This document shows positions 16,193 to 22,261 of a stretch of DNA of 22,261 nt, piece after piece. The notes beneath the pieces were generated by a model, which did not search any database, was not told where the DNA came from, and saw only the letters and a program-made list of their open reading frames with translations. The translations under genes were made by a program, and so were the position numbers. Source of the stretch: GCA-002700125 sp964434385 (GTDB lineage Bacteria > Chloroflexota > Dehalococcoidia > Lucifugimonadales > Lucifugimonadaceae). Where the stretch lies: positions 1 through 22,261 of the forward strand of contig CAYSUW010000018.1 of the NCBI GenBank assembly GCA_964434385.1, written 5' to 3'. Position 1 is the first letter of the stretch, and each line of letters opens with the position of its first letter.

Positions 16193-17207
16193 ACATTCTC
16201 CTTAGTTCAGGAATAACTTCTTTGTTAAATATTTTTGCACCTTCTGTAGATGGAGAATCAATGAACCATAACATAAAGTTTGTTACCCCAAGTTCAATAT
16301 ACTCTTTTAATTTGGAAACTATAATAGATGGATTACCAGATACATTGGATTTGTTCCAGTTTTCCCAATTCCCAAAATACCTGTTTTGAGGATTATTTGA
16401 ATTCAATTCTTCTTTAATTCTTTTTATATCTTCTTCATTTTTTCCTATAAGTATTTCTAATTCAACAGACTTGTATAGGTCATTAAAATCTCTATCATAA
16501 TTTTTAAATACTCCTTTTAATTTCTTTTGAGTTTCTTTGTATTCTTCTATACCAACTGGAGTAACATTCCACCAATCTGCGTATTTTGCAATTATTTGAA
16601 ATATTTTTTTATTCCATTCCTTAACTTGAGAACTTTCAGTTAAACTTCCAATCCATATTGGAGGATGTGGGTTTTGAGATGGTTTTGGAAACACAAGGGG
16701 TTTACGAATATTATAGTGATTACCTTGGAAAGAACTATCTTCTTGACTCCACATTAATTTTACAATTTTTATAGCTTCTTCAAGCTGTTCAATTCTTTCA
16801 GTGTCTGATAGGAAATTATATCCGTAAGACTCTACTTCATCTTTTGTTCCTGGATGTCCTCCATCAATGAAAAAATTCATTCTGCCTTTTGTAATCACAT
16901 CTAAAGTTGAATACATTTTTGCAGTTAATGATGGATTTCTAAGTAAATTGTTGTAATGAATATGACCTAATCTAAGTCTCTTTGAGATATTGGATGCCCA
17001 AGATAAAGTTGTTAATCCTTCAAGTATTGGAGTTTCATGATTCATATTTAGATGGTCAGCTACCCAAATAGAATTGAAATCCATTTTGTCTATTTCTTTA
17101 ACTATATGTTCCAAAGTTTTTGGATTGAGAGAATTAACCATTGGGGTTCTAGCCATTCTGTCATTCCCTCCGGGGAATATAGGCAAGCAATATCCAAAAT
17201 CAAGCAT
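16185..17207 (-). CDS. Luciferase-like (LLM) flavin/F420-dependent oxidoreductase 2
   Basis: Paralogue of the next gene downstream, 340 aa. Seen: MLDFGYCLPIFPGGNDR, FNSIWVADHLNMNHE near residue 44, KRLRLGHIHYNNLLRNPSLTAKM around 75-97 (not quoted in full), TKGRMNFFIDGGHPGTKDE near 110, ERIEQLEEAIKIVKLMWS, and PHPPIWIGSLTES followed by YADWWN. The usual GxGAGW block is replaced by FIDGGHPG, and the GGGG loop after PPIWIG by SLTESS, so its cofactor or substrate pocket differs from that of its neighbour. It starts with ATG 17207 behind GGAGC. It is first of an overlapping trio with LLM 1 and the di-heme lipoprotein. The FtsX-type gene ends 54 bases upstream on the same strand, so this trio may have its own promoter or be read through from it. 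Family firm, reaction unknown. Confidence 0.88.
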   Translation of the reverse strand: MLDFGYCLPIFPGGNDRMARTPMVNSLNPKTLEHIVKEIDKMDFNSIWVADHLNMNHETPILEGLTTLSWASNISKRLRLGHIHYNNLLRNPSLTAKMYSTLDVITKGRMNFFIDGGHPGTKDEVESYGYNFLSDTERIEQLEEAIKIVKLMWSQEDSSFQGNHYNIRKPLVFPKPSQNPHPPIWIGSLTESSQVKEWNKKIFQIIAKYADWWNVTPVGIEEYKETQKKLKGVFKNYDRDFNDLYKSVELEILIGKNEEDIKRIKEELNSNNPQNRYFGNWENWNKSNVSGNPSIIVSKLKEYIELGVTNFMLWFIDSPSTEGAKIFNKEVIPELRRMYD

Positions 17208-17261
17208 TATGCTCCTATTTATAATTTGTTTCTGTAGTATAGATTCTTATATATTTTCTCA

Positions 17262-20200
17262 TTATTGAAAAGTTTGTTCATTTGAGGAAATACTTTTAAT
17301 AACATTTTTTATCCCGATTATTGAAGAAATAAATATTATGCTGACTGCTGACATAATGATTAAAGAATAGATAGACCAATTAACTTTGAGGTGTATTGGA
17401 AGATATATTAGAGTAGATTTTTCATAAAAGGTCTCTATTAGCTCATTCACTAAAATATTTGTCAGAATATTACTGGTAAATATTCCTAATAATATTCCAA
17501 CAAATATTACTATCAAATACTCTATGATAACGTGAGTGAATATTAATTTAGAATTAACTCCTATTCTTTTAGAAGAAATCCATTCTGATGATCTTGTAAT
17601 TATTTGAATAGACACAAAGTTTATGCTTCCTAGAATAAGCAAAACTGGGATGATATATAAGGATAAAATATTTAATCCCTCTAATCCTCCTTTGGTAACT
17701 TTTTTATCATTGAATTCTTGAATTAGGTCTTCTCTAAAGATATATTTGGGTTGTTTTTCTTGGGTAGAAAAATCAAGTCTATAAGAATTTAATTCTGAGT
17801 TAAGTTGATAAGGTTTTCCAGAATCTGATAAATTTTTTTCACTTAGAGAGCTCTTATTTGAAGATCCGAAAATTTCAGTTGAGTTAAATCTTAATGGGCC
17901 TCTAACTTTCAAAAAATTTATCAGATTATCTCCATCGAGAATAATGAATCCACTTTCAGAAGGATCTAATGTTGGGAATAACTCTACACTATCTACTATT
18001 TTAAGTACTACATAATGGCCACCTAATTTAGCAGTAAATTTTTCTCCTATTTGATGAAAAGTTTCTTCTAAAAATGAGTTGCTAGTAATAATTGGCAATT
18101 CTTGAAATGAAGATATATATATTCCTCTGATACCCTCATCTGATCCAGCACCAAAACTAATTTCTAAATATTCTGACTCAGGTTTTGATTCAATATTATT
18201 AAATCTTAAAATGGAATCTTCCCCTTCAGATGTGGGAAGAGTTACCCAAAAAGTTGAGGAGTTTAATGGAATGACACCTAAATGATTAAATCTTCCGAAA
18301 TTATTATTTAAATTATTATTATCTGAAAAATTAATCTCTTTGATTTTTATGGTGAATTCTGTTGATAAATCTTCTGGAGAAGTTTCATAAGCAAGGATTC
18401 CGATTATTTCTATAGATTCTTTTATTTCATCATTTAAATTGATGTAGTAGGTAGACCAATCTTTTAAAGGATGATCCCTCTTATAGCAATCAAATATTTT
18501 GCAGTTAGAAATTGGTATAGTTTCATACTTTCCATTATCGAATTTTACTCTTAACCATAACTGAACATTAGAAGGTACTGCGGTTGAATCATTAATAGTT
18601 AACCCTATTGACTTGATGTTTTTTTTAATAAAAAGTTTTTTATCTGAATCTTTTATTTTAATTTTAGGCATTAATTCAGATAAAGGTTTTGATGAAAAAT
18701 CATTCCTGTACCATATAGAAGGTTCAATTATCTGAGGTTGTATTCCAAGGAATTTAAATTTTATATTTCCTAATTCTCCCACACCCCTAAAACTCAGGGA
18801 TTGACTATATTGACTTAATTCTTCAGTATAGATTTTAGTTTCTGATAACGAATTTTCTAATGGCACATCATTTATCCTTATATCTCCTCCTATTTGGTAT
18901 GAGAGAGAATCTTTCACATGTGCTTCAACAGTATTTATCATTGCTCTAGATGTTAAAATTGTACATGTTGCAATCCAAAAAATTAAAAGTATCCAAGAAT
19001 ATTCATTTGGTTTTCTAGTTATATTTATTAAACTAAATCTTAGCCATAAGGGTTTATTTGCAGTAATTTTAAGTTTTTCAGTAATCAGGTTTATAATTTG
19101 AAATAGTCTTAATACCAAAAAAATTAACCCAAGAACCCAAAACATTGGGATCACCATTTTAAGTATTGCAATTTGAGCAATTTGTCCATTATTGTAGGTT
19201 GATAAATAATTAAAATTTGAAATTAATGATTCCCAAAAACTTACCCCTGCTAAAGAAATAATTATTATGTCAATGTAATATTTTTGGAAAAAAGAGGAAT
19301 TTCTAAATTTGTCTAAAAATTTTGGATCGTTTATTGAATTATTTTGAAGGAATCTTTTGATAAATATTGGAATTGATATAGCAACTATACTTATTAATGT
19401 AGCTAAAATCCCATTCAAGAAATTTGCTGAAAAGTTGTTTTGAAATTCATTATTTAAAGTTTCATTTGAAACAACTATATAACTTGCTAAATAATTTCCA
19501 ATCAATGATCCAAGTAGACATATAGGAAAAACAAATAATAATATCCAGAAAATTATATCTGAAAATAATTGTTTTCCCTTCAAACCTCTCATTTTTAATA
19601 TATAAAATTCTGTATTAAATTTTTCTCCTAGTTGTAATATTGGAAGTAGCGAGATAATTAGAGATGTCATTATTAATAAAGAGCCTATGATCAATAGAGA
19701 AGGTAAAGTATTTTTAAAATCAGTTAAGTTTGACTCTAATCTTTCTACTATTGGATTAATAATTAGTGAACCTGGGAATTTAAGACTAAGTTGATTACTT
19801 ATGTTTTGGATATCTTTTATAGACTTTGTAGGACCAAAGTTGAAAATTAAATCATCCGAGAGAAAGAACATCCAATATAAACTATTTTCTCCTTGAGATC
19901 TTTTATTCAATTTCAATAAATCAGTAGAACTTATTGATAAGGGGATTTCTAGGAATCCATTTGCATTTTCTTGAGGATTTACTACACTAGTTTGACCCAT
20001 CCAAAATTCATCATTTTCATCTAAATCGAATATTTTAGAAACATGAAATTTAAGTGGTTCAGGATATAATGGATCTGTAAGATAGATTAAATCTCCTACT
20101 GAAACGTCTAACTTTTTTGAGGATTTTTCAGAGATATAAATATTGAAAAATCCTTCTTTGTTTTCATCTGTGTAATCTAATATAGAAACATTTTCAAATA

Positions 20201-20621
20201 AATTATCTATACTAATCATGGAAAGGCTATAGTTTTTTATAGAAGAAGAATATTGGGAAACATTTTTTTTAAATATTATATTTTTTAAAAGAGAATTTTT
20301 TTTGGAAATTTCCAGTTTGAGGATTTTGGAATTGTTTTTAATTAAACCAGATTCTTCTTCAACTAATTCTTCTATCAGCCCTGATTGTTTTGCTAAATAG
20401 TCTTCTGATAAAGAAACATTGGAATTAAGCAACCAGATGTTTTTATTACTAATACCCAGATCATTTACTGTCTTTCCTATCACATTGTTTTCTAAAGAAT
20501 TTATATAGATAGTTAAAGAAGAAAAAATTATTCCAAGAGTTAAAGTGGTTAAGAGAAAAATAAACGATATAAATTTAGATTTAAAAAAATATCCTCTTAG
20601 AATGCTTATAGTAAGTTTCAT
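17262..20621 (-). CDS. Large FtsX-domain ABC permease (two FtsX modules, 10 predicted membrane segments)
   Basis: Membrane protein of 1119 aa, well above the 400 (LolC/E, FtsX) to 850 (YbbP type) residues common in the family. Hydrophobic segments lie at about 17-40, 305-330, 354-384, 402-421, 448-466, 486-510, 541-560, 983-1008, 1025-1052 and 1082-1104. They frame two big extracytoplasmic domains (about 41-304 and 561-980). The cytoplasmic family motif is visible twice: YILKMRGLKGKQLF after segment 2 and SSEWISSKRIGVNSKLIF after segment 8. Topology matches the mechanotransmission-type exporters that work on envelope lipids, lipoproteins or peptides, with a separate ATPase. No MacB/LolD-type ATPase is in view; the gene 12 bases upstream encodes a Dpp/Opp-type ATPase instead. 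No clear ribosome binding site was seen before ATG 20621. Substrate unknown. Confidence 0.85.
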   Translation of the reverse strand: MKLTISILRGYFFKSKFISFIFLLTTLTLGIIFSSLTIYINSLENNVIGKTVNDLGISNKNIWLLNSNVSLSEDYLAKQSGLIEELVEEESGLIKNNSKILKLEISKKNSLLKNIIFKKNVSQYSSSIKNYSLSMISIDNLFENVSILDYTDENKEGFFNIYISEKSSKKLDVSVGDLIYLTDPLYPEPLKFHVSKIFDLDENDEFWMGQTSVVNPQENANGFLEIPLSISSTDLLKLNKRSQGENSLYWMFFLSDDLIFNFGPTKSIKDIQNISNQLSLKFPGSLIINPIVERLESNLTDFKNTLPSLLIIGSLLIMTSLIISLLPILQLGEKFNTEFYILKMRGLKGKQLFSDIIFWILLFVFPICLLGSLIGNYLASYIVVSNETLNNEFQNNFSANFLNGILATLISIVAISIPIFIKRFLQNNSINDPKFLDKFRNSSFFQKYYIDIIIISLAGVSFWESLISNFNYLSTYNNGQIAQIAILKMVIPMFWVLGLIFLVLRLFQIINLITEKLKITANKPLWLRFSLINITRKPNEYSWILLIFWIATCTILTSRAMINTVEAHVKDSLSYQIGGDIRINDVPLENSLSETKIYTEELSQYSQSLSFRGVGELGNIKFKFLGIQPQIIEPSIWYRNDFSSKPLSELMPKIKIKDSDKKLFIKKNIKSIGLTINDSTAVPSNVQLWLRVKFDNGKYETIPISNCKIFDCYKRDHPLKDWSTYYINLNDEIKESIEIIGILAYETSPEDLSTEFTIKIKEINFSDNNNLNNNFGRFNHLGVIPLNSSTFWVTLPTSEGEDSILRFNNIESKPESEYLEISFGAGSDEGIRGIYISSFQELPIITSNSFLEETFHQIGEKFTAKLGGHYVVLKIVDSVELFPTLDPSESGFIILDGDNLINFLKVRGPLRFNSTEIFGSSNKSSLSEKNLSDSGKPYQLNSELNSYRLDFSTQEKQPKYIFREDLIQEFNDKKVTKGGLEGLNILSLYIIPVLLILGSINFVSIQIITRSSEWISSKRIGVNSKLIFTHVIIEYLIVIFVGILLGIFTSNILTNILVNELIETFYEKSTLIYLPIHLKVNWSIYSLIIMSAVSIIFISSIIGIKNVIKSISSNEQTFQ

Positions 20622-20633
20622 TACTTATTTAAA

Positions 20634-21647
20634 TTAAATTTTAGGTTTCAAGAAATAAGAGGATATATCTTCGTTGTCGCAAACTTTAGATTTATTATAA
20701 GATACGCATGAAACTGTTCTAGTTTTATTTACTTGATACATTGGGGTTAAAGAATCTGTATTTCCATCTTTTATACAAAATAAACAATTATTGTTACATT
20801 CATTAGGTATTCTATTTTCTATATTTGTACTTTCACTAGATTTTCCCCACTTAACATCAGGGTTAGGTTGAGGGATACAGTCTACTAATAGTTTAGTATA
20901 TGGATGTTTTGGATCATTAATTACGTACTCAACTTCTCCAGCCTCGACTACTTGTCCTTTATATAATATCAATATGTTGTCTGCGACTTGATAAGCAGTT
21001 GTAAGATCGTGAGTAATATATACTATTGAAATTCCATATTTTTCTCTAAGGAGTTTTAGCTCTTCTAAAATTGTCGCTCTTAATGATGCGTCTACCATGG
21101 AAACTGGTTCATCTGCAATAATTATCTTTGGCCTCAAAAGAAAAGCTCTAGCAACCATTATCCTTTGCCTCTGACCTCCACTTAATTGATGAGGAAATCT
21201 TCCTAAAGTTTCATCCGGCCTTAGTCCAACTTCTTCTAATGCGGATAATATCATTTTGTCTGAATCACTTTTATTGGATGTAATACCATATTTTTTTAAC
21301 GGAGTTGTTAGAACATGATCAACTTTGTAGAAAGGATTATAAACTTCAAATGGATCTTGGAATATTGTTTGAACTTCCTTTTTGAAGGTAATTTTTTCTA
21401 CACTATTCATACTACTGATAGGTTTTCCTTTGTATAAAAGATCTCCGCTAGATTTTTCTAGAATCCCTGCTAAAAGACGAGCCATAGTTGTCTTTCCACT
21501 TCCACTTTCACCTGCTATAGCAGTGATAGAAGGAGGTGTTTCATCAATTGAAAAAGTAATATTTCTTAGCGCTAAATTTCGTTTTTTAATAAATGTGCCA
21601 CTAACGTATTCTTTACTTATTTTATTCGCTTCTAAAAGAGGTGCCAT
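20634..21647 (-). CDS. Oligopeptide/dipeptide-type ABC transporter ATPase (DppF/OppF-like)
   Basis: Cytoplasmic ATPase of the peptide/nickel importer class (337 aa, usual length). Seen: Walker A GESGSGKTT near residue 47, Q-loop IFQDPFEVYNPFY (the DPxxxxNP form typical of DppF/OppF), signature LSGGQRQRIMVARA, Walker B IIIADEPVSMVD, H-loop YITHDLTTAYQVAD, and the C-terminal peptide-transporter extension with NDPKHPYTKLLVDCIP. The tail has CNNNCLFC and a later VSC, a cysteine set like the one proposed to hold an Fe-S cluster in some members. It starts with ATG 21647 behind GGAAAAC, 6 bases after the partner ATPase gene. The matching permease genes (DppB/C type) are not in the window; they could lie upstream, beyond 22261. 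Confidence 0.92.
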   Translation of the reverse strand: MAPLLEANKISKEYVSGTFIKKRNLALRNITFSIDETPPSITAIAGESGSGKTTMARLLAGILEKSSGDLLYKGKPISSMNSVEKITFKKEVQTIFQDPFEVYNPFYKVDHVLTTPLKKYGITSNKSDSDKMILSALEEVGLRPDETLGRFPHQLSGGQRQRIMVARAFLLRPKIIIADEPVSMVDASLRATILEELKLLREKYGISIVYITHDLTTAYQVADNILILYKGQVVEAGEVEYVINDPKHPYTKLLVDCIPQPNPDVKWGKSSESTNIENRIPNECNNNCLFCIKDGNTDSLTPMYQVNKTRTVSCVSYNKSKVCDNEDISSYFLKPKI

Positions 21648-21653
21648 GTTTTC

Positions 21654-22223
21654 CTATTTTTTTGTTTTTCCATAATCTGAACAAATATCACATTTCTGTA
21701 TAAAATGGTCTTTAGAAATTTCTACCCATGGAATTTCATTTTTATTTTCTTTTTCTACTCTGAGACAAAAACTACAACCAGGGGCTAGATTTAACAATGA
21801 TGGAGGTAATCCAGGAATTCCTATTAAAGGTCTCTTTTCATTAGTATCTGGTAAACTTTCTATAAGTAATCTGGTGTATGGATGTGTTGGATTTTTAAAA
21901 ATGTCATTTACAGGACCAATTTCAACTAATTTTCCAGCGTACATGATTCCTATTTTATCAGCGAATTGAGCCATTAATCCCATATCATGACCTATTAAAA
22001 CACATGCAGCACCTAATTCTTCTTGTACTTTAGATAAGGTTTCTATAACTTGCCTTTGGACTATCACATCTAATGCGCTTGTAGGTTCATCTGCAATTAT
22101 TACCTGAGGCTTTAGAGAAATAGATATTGCTATACATACCCTCTGTTTCATTCCTCCACTCAATTCATGTGGAAATAAATTGAGTACGTTACTATCCAGC
22201 CCTACACTTTGTATTTTTTCTTT
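21654..22223 (-). CDS. Oligopeptide/dipeptide-type ABC transporter ATPase (DppD/OppD-like), 5' part missing or broken
   Basis: Second half of a DppD/OppD-type ATPase. The readable protein starts KEKIQSVGLDSNV, then NLFPHELSGGMKQRVCIA (signature), VIIADEPTSALDVIVQRQV (Walker B), VLIGHDMGLMAQFADKIGIMY (H-loop) and NPTHPYTRLLIESLPDTN, and ends with cysteine clusters CSFC and CDIC. The segment KEKIQSVGLDSN upstream of the signature fits the family, so the true gene extends beyond 22163. A stop (TAA, 22226-22224) then blocks the frame in an A/T-only stretch. Beyond it the same frame continues as a Lys-rich, low-complexity peptide up to the window edge. Walker A would lie outside the window. This is either a gene cut by a low-quality contig end, or a truncated gene; I favour the former. 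It pairs with the next ATPase gene. Confidence 0.8.
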   Translation of the reverse strand, partial: KEKIQSVGLDSNVLNLFPHELSGGMKQRVCIAISISLKPQVIIADEPTSALDVIVQRQVIETLSKVQEELGAACVLIGHDMGLMAQFADKIGIMYAGKLVEIGPVNDIFKNPTHPYTRLLIESLPDTNEKRPLIGIPGLPPSLLNLAPGCSFCLRVEKENKNEIPWVEISKDHFIQKCDICSDYGKTKK

Positions 22224-22261
22224 TTAAAAAATATTTTTTTTTTCTCTTTTTAATTTTAGAT
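22204..22261. other. Low-complexity A/T stretch at the window end
   Basis: Almost entirely runs of T with short A-runs, including a run of about ten Ts near 22234-22243. It interrupts the coding frame of the DppD-like gene. It has the look of a poorly resolved sequence or assembly end and not of a normal coding or intergenic segment of this genome. Confidence 0.5.

Noticed and set aside
21382..21675. Open frame of 97 codons on the plus strand opposite the DppF-like ATPase
   Set aside because: Shadow of the Walker A region of the real gene; no family resemblance.
1..22261. CRISPR arrays, tRNA, insertion sequences and attachment sites
   Set aside because: No regular spaced repeats, cloverleaf-like segments, transposase motifs or long terminal inverted repeats were seen on reading both strands.

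Overview
The window is a dense, AT-rich stretch (roughly 30% G+C by eye) of a bacterial chromosome using the standard code, with TGA as a real stop. No rRNA, tRNA, CRISPR array, transposase or phage gene was seen. No gap between genes exceeds about 110 bases. Several features point to a marine SAR202-type Chloroflexota (Dehalococcoidia-like) lineage: a SufBCDSU iron-sulfur operon with SufU rather than a SufA/SufE set, lipoprotein-anchored exported proteins, two luciferase-like monooxygenase-family genes, an enolase-superfamily enzyme, a sulfatase and very AT-rich codon use. That assignment is an inference from gene content, not a sequence match.

Layout. (1) 1-4460, plus strand: sufB (5' end outside the window), sufC, sufD, sufS and sufU, closely packed with overlaps; this makes and delivers Fe-S clusters. 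(2) 4471-6523, minus strand: a mandelate-racemase-type enolase-superfamily enzyme followed by an HpcH/HpaI aldolase, plausibly a sugar-acid dehydration then aldol-cleavage pair. (3) 6634-11494, plus strand: a general L-amino-acid ABC uptake operon (aapJ, aapQ, aapM, aapP) followed by an RDD membrane protein. aapQ is split by a one-base frame disruption, and a strong GC-rich hairpin sits between aapJ and aapQ. (4) 11500-22261, minus strand: in transcription order, two Opp/Dpp-type ATPases (the first lacking an intact 5' end here), a 1119-residue FtsX-type permease, two luciferase-like oxidoreductases, a di-heme cytochrome lipoprotein, an SDR dehydrogenase and a sulfatase without a signal peptide.

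How they fit together. The Aap system imports amino acids. The enolase/aldolase pair and the oxidoreductase/SDR/sulfatase block look like catabolic or oxidative modules for organic matter, and suf supplies Fe-S clusters. The most unusual arrangements are the overlapping triplet LLM-LLM-di-heme lipoprotein, peptide-type ATPases running directly into a giant FtsX permease with no DppB/DppC-like permease in view, and the repeated GTTAACGGATAA element in front of the SDR gene. None of these proves a new system, but each is testable. The main sequence-quality questions are the aapQ frame break and the low-complexity end (22204-22261) where the ATPase reading frame hits a stop.
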